64,000 nucleotides of DNA, from contig JAKLKU010000008.1 of the NCBI GenBank assembly GCA_023150475.1, forward strand, positions 186,001 to 250,000, written 5' to 3'. Made by a program: the position numbers and the translations under genes. Positions 51,928 to 60,481 of the stretch are shown piece by piece (the stretch's first letter is position 1; each line of letters begins with the position of its first letter). This DNA comes from Planctomycetota bacterium. GTDB lineage: Bacteria; Planctomycetota; UBA1135; GCA-002686595. The notes under the pieces are model-generated. The model saw only the letters and a list, made by a program, of their open reading frames with translations. It was not told where the DNA came from and ran no database searches.

Positions 51928-52803
51928 ATGGAACGTCTTGCATCGATCGTGCTGCTCTCCGCGTGCTCCGCGTGTGCGCTTTCGGCGCCGCCCGCGAGCG
52001 AATGGGTCGGCCGCGAGCCGAGCGTCGCGTCCGAGCACGCGCCCGAACTCGCCGAGCTCGCCGAAATCGACCGTGCGGCGGCGGACGCGCTCGCCGCGAG
52101 CGCGGCGGAACCCGACGACGCCGGCCTCGCCTTGCGCGCGGCGCAGACTTGTTTCCTCGCCGCGGACCTGCGCCTGCAGTCGGGCTCGGTCGCGGCGCTC
52201 GACGAGCTCGCGGAGCCGACGCTCGAGCAAGTGTTGCGCGCGAGCGAGCGTCTCCCCGAGGCGTTGCGCATCGAGATCCTCTCGCAAGCGACTGCGGGCC
52301 TCGAAGCCGCCGACCGCGCCGCCGCGCGGACGGCGCCCGAGCGAGCGGACCTCGTCGCCGCCAAGGTCGCGATCGAGCTCGCGCGCGGCCAACACCTCGC
52401 GTTGATCGCGTGGGCGAACGGACCGACGCGGTCGCTGTTCGCCGGCTACGGTCCGAAGCTCGTGCAAGCGATCGACGCCGCGGTCGCCGCGGATCCGACG
52501 TTCGACCACGCGGCGCCGCTGCGGCTCGAAGGCCGTTTCCGTGGCGAAGCGCCTCGACCGTTCGGCGACCTCGTGCGCGCGCGCAAGGCGCTCGAACGGG
52601 CGGTCGAACTCGCACCGCTCGCGGTGAACCACCTGTTCCTCGGCGACGTGCTCTGGCGCGCGAACGACCACGCCGGTGCCGAACGCGAGTGGCGCGCGGC
52701 GAGCACCGCGGACGGCGACGCGTCGACGCGCGCGTCGACACCGTTCCTGGCCGAGCTCGCGCGCCGCCGCCTCGCCGCGCTCGCGCGAGTCCCGGGCCGG
52801 TAG
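51928..52803 (+). CDS. TPR-like secreted or lipoprotein of unknown function (291 aa)
   Basis: The start has AGAGGAG four bases upstream. The N-terminus (MERLASIVLLSACSACALSA) is a short signal with two cysteines at about 13 and 16, either a possible lipidation site. The remainder is helical and Ala/Glu-rich. The C-terminal part, DPTFDHAAPLRLEGRF...GDLVRARKALERAVELAPLAVNHLFLGDVLWRANDHAGAEREW, resembles the TPR layout of TRAP-T (TatT)-type lipoproteins. It follows the DUF218 gene at a distance of nine bases and is probably co-transcribed. Confidence 0.65.
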   Translation: MERLASIVLLSACSACALSAPPASEWVGREPSVASEHAPELAELAEIDRAAADALAASAAEPDDAGLALRAAQTCFLAADLRLQSGSVAALDELAEPTLEQVLRASERLPEALRIEILSQATAGLEAADRAAARTAPERADLVAAKVAIELARGQHLALIAWANGPTRSLFAGYGPKLVQAIDAAVAADPTFDHAAPLRLEGRFRGEAPRPFGDLVRARKALERAVELAPLAVNHLFLGDVLWRANDHAGAEREWRAASTADGDASTRASTPFLAELARRRLAALARVPGR

Positions 52804-52824
52804 GTCGAGCTCGTTCCGCCGCGT

Positions 52825-52839
52825 CCGTGCGTCGCACGG
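52825..52839. terminator. Small hairpin between convergent genes
   Basis: CCGTGC (52825-52830) pairs with GCACGG (52834-52839) around a three-base loop. It lies in the 52-base gap between converging stop codons. No T-run follows. Confidence 0.3.
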
Positions 52840-52855
52840 TGCGAGCGAGCGAACG

Positions 52856-54754
52856 TCAGTCGAGCGTGATCTCGAGCGGCTGGACCTGCTCGTCGGTGAC
52901 GTCGATTCGTCGCGACTCGACACCTCCGGCGGTGAACATGTACTTGCCTTGCGGGAGGCCCCAGATGCAGAGCTCGCCTCGTCGGTCGGTCACGGGGTGG
53001 AGGGTCTCTTCGAGGACACGCGCAGCCCAGTCCGGTTGCGTGTCGGCCGTGGCCACGTGGACGGTTTGCCCCGCACTGGGCGTGCCGCCCGGCGAAAGTG
53101 CGACGCGTATCATGTGCGAACCCACTTCCAGGTCGGTTCGGACGCGCGTGAACGGCGGGACTTCCACGGTCCGAGCACCGATGCCGTAGCGGGAGCGGTC
53201 GCGGCTCATCCCGATCGCGGCGACGAGCTTCCGGCCCGGCGCGACGCCGTTCACTTCGAAGTGTCCGTCCGCATCGACGGGCGCCGACGCTTCTGGCTCG
53301 GTCTGCAGGTCGGCATCCAAGACGAACACTCTCCAATTCATGGGGACCGGCTCCGACGGCAGTTCGACTCGGCCTTCGAGCGCCGTGCTCGAGAGCCCTG
53401 CGCTCGTCTGGAACGCGATTTCGACGTCCTTGCCGTCCGCGATCGTGACCGAACGGCCGGCGACGATCGGCAATGCGCCGTCACCCAAGTCGTCACGAAG
53501 CTCCAGTCGATACGTGCCGTCGGCGAGACCGTCGAAGCGAGACTCTCCTTGATCGCTCACTCGGTTCACGCACCGCGGGCCTGGGCCGGAAAGCCACACC
53601 TGTCGGCGGTGACCCGCGGAAGCCGTGTGATCCTCGACGACCCGCACGAAGATCGCGGCGCCCCGGGTCAACTCGACGTCGATCGGGCCGCGCAGGACTC
53701 CTGGTTCGATCGCGATCGGCTCCGTCAGGAAAGGTCGACGCGCGGGTGCGATGACGAGCAGTCGTGCGTTCCGCGGCGGCGCGTGTCGGATGGAGAACGA
53801 TCCATCCGACTCGGACAACGCTTCGCATGCGCGTGGATCGGCTTGGTAGGCGTCGTCGTCCTCCTCTCCCGACATTTGCAGCGCACCATCGAACCGCCAC
53901 GCATCGAGCGCCGTTCGTTCGGCATCGATGATGCGTATGACCGCGTGTTCGACGGGCAGTCCGGTGTCGGCATCGACGACCCGTCCATACACGGAACCGG
54001 TGACCGACGCTCGGTCCGCGACGTCGATCACGAGGTCCGAGATCCAATGCGTGCCATCGAAAGCCAGCCAATCCGTGGCGCCGCGCCCCGCACTTCCGGC
54101 GTCGACGAGCAGTCGAACTTCGTGGCCCCACGTGTGAATGCCGGAGATGCAGAATTCACCCTCGGCCGAGGTGAAGTCGTGTGCAAAGAGCTCTCCACGC
54201 ATCTCGCCGCCATCTCCCGTGGCGATGCGTGCTTCCAGAGTGATCCGGAAGCGTTGCAGACCCTGGGGCGATCCGTTCGCGAAGACCCAACCTCGCACTC
54301 CGTTGACGGCGAGGGCGCGCAGTTTCACGTTCGGCTCACCGCGGTCGGGAGCGACTTCCACCGTGCTGCTGACTCGCTGCCACGCGCGACCGTGGCCCGT
54401 GACGGTGTAGCGACCGGGCGCATCCAGCGGGATGCTCGTCGAACTCGGGAGTCGTGCATCGTAAGTGACTTGCCCACGTTCGTCGGTGACGAGCCCTTGG
54501 AGCGGCGTGGCGGGAACACCTTCGAATTCGACGTCGATTCGCAGCTCGAGCCCTGCGGCCAACCGTCTCGGCTGCGACTCAGCGGAACCCGCGACGCTCT
54601 CCAGCGCGTCGGGGCGGAGCTCGCTGCTCGGATCCTCGGCAACGAAGGCGTCGCAATGCGGATCGACGGCCGCGCGGGGGCGCTCGGAGGAGACGAAGGT
54701 GATCGCGAGTGCAGCTACGGCTGCGAAACACAGCGAAACGGCGTGGAGCTTCAT
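52856..54754 (-). CDS. Secreted protein with carboxypeptidase-regulatory-like domains (632 aa)
   Basis: A signal peptide or N-terminal anchor (MKLHAVSLCFAAVAALAITFV) is followed by a series of small beta-sandwich domains. Typical strands are SVYGRVVDADTGLPVEHAVIRI, SESDGSFSIRHAPP and VDADGHFEVNGVAPGRKLVAAIG, which match the carboxypeptidase-D regulatory/transthyretin-like fold. The last part (TDRRGELCIWGLPQGKYMFTAGG) is a further copy. No catalytic domain is present. The protein probably acts as a surface or periplasmic structural/adhesive protein. It is the last of the minus-strand series; its ATG lies about 95 bases below the small Cys-rich gene, with a hairpin between. Confidence 0.82.
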   Translation of the reverse strand: MKLHAVSLCFAAVAALAITFVSSERPRAAVDPHCDAFVAEDPSSELRPDALESVAGSAESQPRRLAAGLELRIDVEFEGVPATPLQGLVTDERGQVTYDARLPSSTSIPLDAPGRYTVTGHGRAWQRVSSTVEVAPDRGEPNVKLRALAVNGVRGWVFANGSPQGLQRFRITLEARIATGDGGEMRGELFAHDFTSAEGEFCISGIHTWGHEVRLLVDAGSAGRGATDWLAFDGTHWISDLVIDVADRASVTGSVYGRVVDADTGLPVEHAVIRIIDAERTALDAWRFDGALQMSGEEDDDAYQADPRACEALSESDGSFSIRHAPPRNARLLVIAPARRPFLTEPIAIEPGVLRGPIDVELTRGAAIFVRVVEDHTASAGHRRQVWLSGPGPRCVNRVSDQGESRFDGLADGTYRLELRDDLGDGALPIVAGRSVTIADGKDVEIAFQTSAGLSSTALEGRVELPSEPVPMNWRVFVLDADLQTEPEASAPVDADGHFEVNGVAPGRKLVAAIGMSRDRSRYGIGARTVEVPPFTRVRTDLEVGSHMIRVALSPGGTPSAGQTVHVATADTQPDWAARVLEETLHPVTDRRGELCIWGLPQGKYMFTAGGVESRRIDVTDEQVQPLEITLD

Positions 54755-54807
54755 GGAACGTGGACTCGGAAGGTGGACGGCGCGAAGGAGGGCGAGCAAC
54801 GGTGGTT

Positions 54808-54835
54808 CTCGGACGATCGAGCGCGATCGTCCGAG
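54808..54835. terminator. Perfect 12-bp hairpin below the Cys-rich gene
   Basis: CTCGGACGATCG (54808-54819) pairs with CGATCGTCCGAG (54824-54835) around a four-base loop. It lies 15 bases after the stop of the small Cys-rich gene and 53 bases before the next gene. On the minus strand no T-run follows, so it may attenuate transcription or protect the upstream mRNA. Confidence 0.6.
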
Positions 54836-54849
54836 AGCTCACGCGGACA

Positions 54850-55257
54850 TCACGGGCAGTCGCCGGCCCCGGCAGGGCCGTTCTTGAGCGCGCTTGCGCC
54901 GGTCGGGGAACACGTCCAGCCGTACCAGTGGGACTCGCAGACGAACTTGTAGCACTTCCAGATGCACATCCCGCCCGGCACCGTTTGTTCGCTGCACGAC
55001 GAAGTGGAGTGACCCGTCGAGACCGTGATCGGACTGCCGCCGCCGACGTCGACGGAGACTTCGTCGCTGTCGCAGATGGATAGCGTCGCGTCGCTGGTCG
55101 TGCAGTTGCACGTCTTGGGTCCGCACGCCCACGAGTAGAGCCCGCCTCCTCCGGGCGCGGCCCCGCCGAGCGGCGCAGCATTGGCTGCGTTGGAGAGGAA
55201 CGCGGCCGAGACGGAGAGCACGACGAAGCAGAACAAGCTGGCGAGTAGGGTCTTCAT
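54850..55257 (-). CDS. Small secreted Cys-rich protein (135 aa)
   Basis: A signal peptide (MKTLLASLFCFVVLSVSAAFL, cleavage near ANA-A at about residue 27) precedes a compact mature chain of about 108 residues with nine or ten cysteines. They appear in CGPKTCNCTT, ICDSDE, SSCSEQ, MCIWKCYKFVCESHW and WTCSPTG. The density suggests disulfide bonding or, less likely, metal binding. I do not recognise the family. GGAAGTGAC before the ATG at 55257 is a plausible Shine-Dalgarno. The gene lies among genes for large carboxypeptidase-regulatory-like proteins, all on the minus strand. Confidence 0.75.
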   Translation of the reverse strand: MKTLLASLFCFVVLSVSAAFLSNAANAAPLGGAAPGGGGLYSWACGPKTCNCTTSDATLSICDSDEVSVDVGGGSPITVSTGHSTSSCSEQTVPGGMCIWKCYKFVCESHWYGWTCSPTGASALKNGPAGAGDCP

Positions 55258-55422
55258 GTCACTTCCAGAGTCGAGGTGGTTCGATCGCACCGATCTCGAC
55301 GGAGACTCGCGTGCTCGGACCGGGCATGGGTGAAGGCCGACCTCCGAGGAAAGTTTCAGGAATCACCTGTTTTCGCGCAGCGCTCTCGAACCGAACGCTC
55401 GATTCGACTCCGCGCCGTGCGC

Positions 55423-57429
55423 TCAAGGCGCGTCGAGGTCGAGCTCGAGCGTCTCGCCGACGACGAGCTGCACGTCGCGGCGCTTCTCCGTGCCGTTCGC
55501 GTGCGAACGCCAGGCGAGCGTGAGCGGCGCCGCGGGCACGACGATCCAAGTCGGCGCGTGCGCGCCGACGTCGACGTCGGCGAGCGCGAATTCGTCGCTC
55601 GTGATCGCGACCGAGAGCTCGCGATTCTCGCGCGTGACGAGCTTCAGCCGCCCGCCGCGACGCAGGACGACCCGCGCGCGCGTCGGATTCGCGCGTGGAT
55701 CGACGGCGATCCGCGCGAAGCCGATCGCTCCGTCGGCGTTCGTCGCGACGAACTCGACGATGCACGCACCGAATCCGCCGAGCTCGACTTCCGGTCCGCC
55801 GGGCGCGCGCCACCAACGCCGCTCGGCATCGTCGGACGCGCGCCAACGCAGTTCCGCGGTCGTCGGCGTGCCGCGTTCGTCCTCGAGAGAGAGCACGAGC
55901 GTCGCCGCGGGCTCGAGCACGAGGCGCACGTCGCGCGCGCCGGCGCGCGCCGAGACGGGCCCGCGGCTGCGCCACTCGGTGCGCGTGCTCGCTTCGAGCC
56001 GGCATTCGCCCGGAAGCAGCGGGCCGAGGACGAAGCTGCCGTCGACGCCGCTCTCCGCCGCGAGCGCGCCGACGCCCGGCGCTTGCGTCGTCACCACGGC
56101 GTGCGCGATCGGCGCGCCCGCCTGATCGACGACGGTGCCCGAGATCGAGAGCCCGACGTACGCCGTGAGCTCGACTTCGACGTCGCGCTCGCTCGCGGAG
56201 AGCGTGCGCCGCACCGGTCTGCCGACCAGCCCCGAGCCGGCGGCGGGCTCGCTCTCGCGCCAGCTCGGCGCGGGCCCGAACCAATGCGTTCCTGCGCCGA
56301 CGCGCGGGAACTCGAAACGCCCGTCGGCGTCGGTCGTCGCCGTCGCTTCGTGGATGTCGGAGGTCGAGAACGCGTCCGAGTGATCGCGGCGTGCGACGCG
56401 CCAGACCTCGCGGTCGGCGAGCGGCCGGCCTTCGGGATCGCGCAACGTGCCGCGCACCGTCGTGCCGGCGCCGAACGTGAACTCGAGCCGGCGCTCCTCG
56501 CCGGGCGCGAGCACGATCGGGTCCGCGGAATGCGCGAGCACGGTCGTGAACGCGCGCACTTCGACGCCGATCGGCGTGCGCGCGGGCAAGTCCTCGATCC
56601 GCGCTCGGCCCGCGGCGTCGAGCACGACGCGCCACGAGTGCAAGCCGACCTCGAACGGATTCGCGCCGCTCGCTTCGACGGCGAGCGCCACGCCGTCGAC
56701 GCGCAGGTTGACGGTGAACGGCCCTTCGAACGCGCCGAAGTCGCCGAGCGCGAGCACGTCGAGCGTGCCGCCACGGATCAGGCGCACCTCGACCGCTTGG
56801 TCGGGCGTGTCGTGTCCGTCGCGCATCGGCACGTAGCGCGGGCCGTAGCCTTCGGCCTCGACGCGTACCGTCGGCTGCCACCCGGTGCGCTTCGAACCGA
56901 CGAGCTCGAAGACGCCGTCCCCCGCCGCGAACGCTTGGGGAAACGCCGGATCGTCGTCGGCGTTCTGACCGCTCGACCACGCGCCGCGTCGCACGGCCGC
57001 GCGCGCGCCGGGGATCGGCCGCAACGTCTCCGCGTCGAGCGCGCGGCCGAAGAATCGCGCCTCGACCCACTGCGACTCGAACGGAATCGAACCGATCGCG
57101 CGCGCCGGCCCGGCGTACGACCACTCGGGGCGCACGAACGCGGGCGGCGGCTCGTCGTCGGTCGAACTCGCGCGGCGCGTTTCGCCTTCCGGCGGAGCGA
57201 GTTCGTTCGCGGTCGACGCCGGACTCGGTGTCGCGTCGCGCGTCGCGACCAGCGGGCTCAACTGCGCCTCGCGCGCGCCGCCGAAGAGTCGCCAAGCGAC
57301 GACGCCCAAGACCGCGACGAGGACCACGCTCGCGAACCAGGCGCTGCGTCCGCCGCGCGGTCCGTGCGAGGGGCCCGTACTCGGCGAGAGCGTCGGCGTT
57401 CGCGACGTCGAAGTGGGGGACGAGCGCAT
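55423..57429 (-). CDS. Membrane-anchored carboxypeptidase-regulatory-like protein (668 aa)
   Basis: One transmembrane segment (about residues 29-47, SAWFASVVLVAVLGVVAW) follows a Ser/Thr/Pro-rich cytoplasmic start. The extracytoplasmic region has several transthyretin-like beta-sandwich repeats: VRGTLRDPEGRPLADREVW with TTDADGRFEFPRVGAGTHWF, and ISGTVVDQAGAPIAHAVV with SGVDGSFVLGPLLPGECRL. The end shows strands LKLVTRENRELSVAI and TLAWRSHANG. No enzyme domain is present. It is paralogous to the two genes upstream, sharing TM-linker-repeat layout. Its ATG lies 11 bases below the in-frame stop of the frameshifted neighbour. Confidence 0.82.
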   Translation of the reverse strand: MRSSPTSTSRTPTLSPSTGPSHGPRGGRSAWFASVVLVAVLGVVAWRLFGGAREAQLSPLVATRDATPSPASTANELAPPEGETRRASSTDDEPPPAFVRPEWSYAGPARAIGSIPFESQWVEARFFGRALDAETLRPIPGARAAVRRGAWSSGQNADDDPAFPQAFAAGDGVFELVGSKRTGWQPTVRVEAEGYGPRYVPMRDGHDTPDQAVEVRLIRGGTLDVLALGDFGAFEGPFTVNLRVDGVALAVEASGANPFEVGLHSWRVVLDAAGRARIEDLPARTPIGVEVRAFTTVLAHSADPIVLAPGEERRLEFTFGAGTTVRGTLRDPEGRPLADREVWRVARRDHSDAFSTSDIHEATATTDADGRFEFPRVGAGTHWFGPAPSWRESEPAAGSGLVGRPVRRTLSASERDVEVELTAYVGLSISGTVVDQAGAPIAHAVVTTQAPGVGALAAESGVDGSFVLGPLLPGECRLEASTRTEWRSRGPVSARAGARDVRLVLEPAATLVLSLEDERGTPTTAELRWRASDDAERRWWRAPGGPEVELGGFGACIVEFVATNADGAIGFARIAVDPRANPTRARVVLRRGGRLKLVTRENRELSVAITSDEFALADVDVGAHAPTWIVVPAAPLTLAWRSHANGTEKRRDVQLVVGETLELDLDAP

Positions 57430-57440
57430 CGGGCGAGAGT

Positions 57441-58508
57441 CTAGCCGCGCCGAGCCGTCACTCGCCGTGCACGAGACTGGTGACCTCGCCGCTCGCGAGG
57501 CTTGCCGTCAGCACCGCGAGCTCGTCGCCTCGAGCGTCGAGCACCCGCAACGCCAGCGCGCTCGAGTTGCAGCACCAACGCTCGATCGCGCGTCTCGTGC
57601 CCGGCGACGATCGGCGTCGCGACCGGCGAGAAGCCTGCGGCGTCGACGTGCAGCGACTCGTTGCGCCACGACGGGCTCTGCACGACGGCGTGACCTTCCG
57701 CGTCGGTCGTGACGACCTTGGTCTCGTCGACATCGAACATCCAACCGCTGTCGACGCCGTGGAAGCCGGGCCGATCGCTCTGGAAGACCCGCGCGCCGGC
57801 GATCGGTTTGCCGCTCTGCGCGTCGACGAGGCGCAGCCAGAATTCGCGGTCGGGACGGTCGGGGCGCTCGATCACGAGCTCGCGTCGTTCGCCGGGCGTG
57901 AGTGGCTCGATCGTGACCTTCGTCATCGCGTACGGCGCGGTCCGTTGCACCACCGACGCTTGGAGCATGAGGCCCGACGGCACGTCGCCGAACTCGACGA
58001 GACCGTCCGTGTCGGTCCAGTGCCGACCGTCGCGCGCGCTGCCGACGGGATGCGGCGTCTCGGTGCCGCTCGCGTCCGCCGGCGTGTCGCCGCCACCCGT
58101 GTCGCCGCGGCCCGTGTCGCCGCCACCCGTGTCGCCGCGACCCGTGTCGACGGCGCCGAGGAACAGCAGGACGTCGGCGACCGGCGCCCGCGTCGTGCGT
58201 GCGAGCACCGTGAACCGAAGCGTCGCCGTCGCGAGTTCGTCCGTCGCCGCCACGAGAGGCGCGTCGAGCTCGGTCCTCGCCGGATCGCGAGCGCCGTTCG
58301 CACCCGGCTCGGCGAGTTGCGGCGTGCTCGCTTCACTCGCGCCCGCCACCGGGCTCGCGACGCTTCCGTGCGCGCGATCGCTCGCCGAGTCGACGTCGCG
58401 CGTCCGCAGCACGAACGCGGCGAAGATCACGACCGCCGTGATCACGACCACCAGCAAGCCGACCTTCGCGCGAGCTCCCACGCCCGCGAGGCTACTCCGC
58501 ACGGTCAC
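57441..58508 (-). CDS. Membrane-anchored carboxypeptidase-regulatory-like protein with a 3' frameshift (355 aa as read)
   Basis: The start is GTG at 58508, overlapping the upstream stop as GTGA. One TM segment (about residues 16-34, GLLVVVITAVVIFAAFVL) precedes a linker with a Gly-Asp-Thr-Gly repeat and a beta-sandwich domain (LVDAQSGKPIAGARVF, VTTDAEGHAVVQSP). The reading frame appears to break near 57551-57557. As read, the last ~40 residues are Arg-rich ([10 protein letters not shown]). One base over, the frame continues with LRVLDARGDELAVLTASL and ends at 57458, in line with the paralogues. So either a true one-base insertion or a sequencing error has scrambled the end. Only the tail is affected. 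Confidence 0.72.
   Translation of the reverse strand: MTVRSSLAGVGARAKVGLLVVVITAVVIFAAFVLRTRDVDSASDRAHGSVASPVAGASEASTPQLAEPGANGARDPARTELDAPLVAATDELATATLRFTVLARTTRAPVADVLLFLGAVDTGRGDTGGGDTGRGDTGGGDTPADASGTETPHPVGSARDGRHWTDTDGLVEFGDVPSGLMLQASVVQRTAPYAMTKVTIEPLTPGERRELVIERPDRPDREFWLRLVDAQSGKPIAGARVFQSDRPGFHGVDSGWMFDVDETKVVTTDAEGHAVVQSPSWRNESLHVDAAGFSPVATPIVAGHETRDRALVLQLERAGVAGARRSRRRARGADGKPRERRGHQSRARRVTARRG
58084..58143 (-). repeat. 15-base tandem repeat, four units, encoding Gly-rich/Asp-Thr
   Basis: Four units near GTGTCGCCGCCACCC (plus strand) alternate in their 3' half (CCACCC, CGGCCC, CCACCC, CGACCC). On the minus strand they encode repeated T-G-G-G-D and T-G-R-G-D. They lie in the linker of the membrane-anchored protein and may vary in copy number without breaking frame. 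Confidence 0.85.
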
Positions 58509-60394
58509 TCCGCGTCGAGACGCTCCGTGCGACGCGCACCGGCCACGAGCGTCAGCTCGCGTTCGCGCACGACGCCGTCGGAGGGCGTGCGCCACGTGAT
58601 CGTCACGGTGCCTGGAGGCACGAGCACGCGCTCGCTCGCGCCGCGCGAGAGATTCGTGCCCGCGACTTGCACTTCGCCGGAGCGCACGACGACGGGCACC
58701 CAGCGCTCGTTGGTAGCGAGCCGCAGTTCGACGCTCGGTGCGACCACGATCCGCAACGGTGGCCGCGGCTCACCGGACACGATTTCGACCCGCGCGAAGC
58801 CGAGCTTGCGATCGCGGGTCGTCACGACGACGTCCCACACACCCGGCGTGAGCCCGTCGATCCGCGGCGCAGAGCCGATGAGGAACGTCGACGCGCTGGG
58901 GAAGGCTCCGAGCTCGGCGTCGGCCCGGCCGTAGCTCACGGTGCCTTCGACGTTCGTTGCGCCGCTCCCGTCGACGATCTCGATCGCGAGCGTGGCGGCG
59001 GGGCGCACGACGAGCTCCACGTCGCGCGCGCCGACCCGAACGTCGACGAAGTCGCACACTTGCCCAGACTGGCCAAGCTCGACCCAAACTCGCGCGCGCG
59101 TCGCTGCGAGATCGGCGAGCACGAAGCTCCCGTCCTCCTCGGAGTCGAGCATGACTTCGCCGAGCGCGCGGCCGAGCCACGTCGGATCGAGCGGCGCGGC
59201 CCGCACTCGCACGCCGGCCGCGGGGCGGCCAAGTTGGTCGACCACCCGACCCGCGATCGTGCCGCGGCGTTCGGCGACGATGTCGACGCGCAGCTCCTCG
59301 TCCAACGGCGAAACTTCGAGCTCGATGGGCGAGGACCAGAACTCGGTGCTCGGGTCCGCGTCGTCGGGCCGCGCCGGCGCGAGCCCGAGCTTCCACCGGC
59401 CGACGCCGAGCTGAGGCAGCGCGAACTCGCCTTTCGAGTCGCACGTGAACGCCCGGCCCTGGCGAAGGGAGTCGGATCGTTCGGTCGCGGAGTCGAACCA
59501 GACTTGCGCGTGACCGACCGGCTCACCGGCCACCGTGCGCACGGTGCCGACGACGCGCGCGCCTCGACCCCCGAGCAAGTCGAGCTCGCGGCGCTCGCCG
59601 GGCTCGAGCACGATGGGGTCGGGCTCGACCACGAGCTCGCGGCGACCGGCGACCACCGCGAGCCGCAGCGACACGTCGGGCGGCAAGTCGACGAAACGCG
59701 CGCGGCCGAACTCGATCGGCGCGTCCCAACGCTCGATCGCCGACGCGAAGGTGTCCGAGTCGTCGTCCGGTTGCCGGAGCGCCGCCAGCGAGCAAGAGAG
59801 GCTCACACGAGTTTCGACGTCGGTCGGAACCTCGCCCGCGACTCGCACGACGAGCTCGGCGCCGCGCGCGAGTTCGATGGTCATGGCGTTCTCGAGTTTC
59901 CGGTGGCGGCGATCCAGCACTGCGAACTTGAGCCCGAAGCCCGCGCGTTCGACGCGAAGCGGCACGGAGTGAACGAGGTCGTTCGGCCAGGCAAACGTGC
60001 CGTCTGCCGCCGTGTACACGACCGTCTCCGGCTCGGCCGTCGAGCGGCGCACCAGCGGTCTGCGGCTTCGCGAGACGCACGCGTCGACGATCGGAGTCCC
60101 GTCGTCGGCGGTCACGACGCGGCCGTGGTACGCGAAACCCTGCGTCGAGACTTCCCGCTGCACGTCGCTCGCCGCTCGCGCTTCGCTCGCGGTTGGCCGC
60201 GGTTCGGCGACAGGCGCGTCGGCCGGCGCACGCTCGACTTCGAGCTCCGGCAGCGACACGGCTTCGCGCGCGTCGGCCGCCGCCGTCGCTGCAGGTTCGG
60301 CCTCCGCCACGAACGTGGGCTTCGCGTCACGCGCGAGCCACCACGCGACGAACGCGACGCACACCGATCCGACGACGAGCGCGAGCTTGCGCAT
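58505..60394 (-). CDS. Membrane-anchored carboxypeptidase-regulatory-like protein (629 aa), first of the paralogous series
   Basis: One N-terminal TM segment (about 4-20, LALVVGSVCVAFVAWWL), then an Ala/Glu/Pro-rich linker (about 25-80). Beta-sandwich repeats follow: YHGRVVTADDGTPIVDACV with AADGTFAWPND, VVGTVRTVAGEPVGHAQVW with DSKGEFALPQLG, IAGRVVDQLGRPAAGVRV with SEEDGSFVLADL. The C-terminal strands (TITWRTPSDGVVRERELTL) resemble the end of the 55423-57429 product. GGCGGCGGAGAG before the ATG is a probable Shine-Dalgarno, and TAGCCT (60417-60412) a possible -10. The stop overlaps the next start as GTGA, so the series is an operon. The role is probably surface or envelope architecture. Confidence 0.83.
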   Translation of the reverse strand: MRKLALVVGSVCVAFVAWWLARDAKPTFVAEAEPAATAAADAREAVSLPELEVERAPADAPVAEPRPTASEARAASDVQREVSTQGFAYHGRVVTADDGTPIVDACVSRSRRPLVRRSTAEPETVVYTAADGTFAWPNDLVHSVPLRVERAGFGLKFAVLDRRHRKLENAMTIELARGAELVVRVAGEVPTDVETRVSLSCSLAALRQPDDDSDTFASAIERWDAPIEFGRARFVDLPPDVSLRLAVVAGRRELVVEPDPIVLEPGERRELDLLGGRGARVVGTVRTVAGEPVGHAQVWFDSATERSDSLRQGRAFTCDSKGEFALPQLGVGRWKLGLAPARPDDADPSTEFWSSPIELEVSPLDEELRVDIVAERRGTIAGRVVDQLGRPAAGVRVRAAPLDPTWLGRALGEVMLDSEEDGSFVLADLAATRARVWVELGQSGQVCDFVDVRVGARDVELVVRPAATLAIEIVDGSGATNVEGTVSYGRADAELGAFPSASTFLIGSAPRIDGLTPGVWDVVVTTRDRKLGFARVEIVSGEPRPPLRIVVAPSVELRLATNERWVPVVVRSGEVQVAGTNLSRGASERVLVPPGTVTITWRTPSDGVVRERELTLVAGARRTERLDAE

Positions 60395-60481
60395 CGAGAC
60401 TCTCCGCCGCCAGGCTAACGCCCAGGTATCGAACGCGCGATGCGGTGCGTGCGGTGCGATGCGGTCCGCGCCGCGCGAGCC

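Noticed and set aside
58084..58143. CRISPR-like short repeat array
   Set aside because: The units are 15 bases with no spacers and encode an in-frame Gly-rich linker, so it is a coding tandem repeat.
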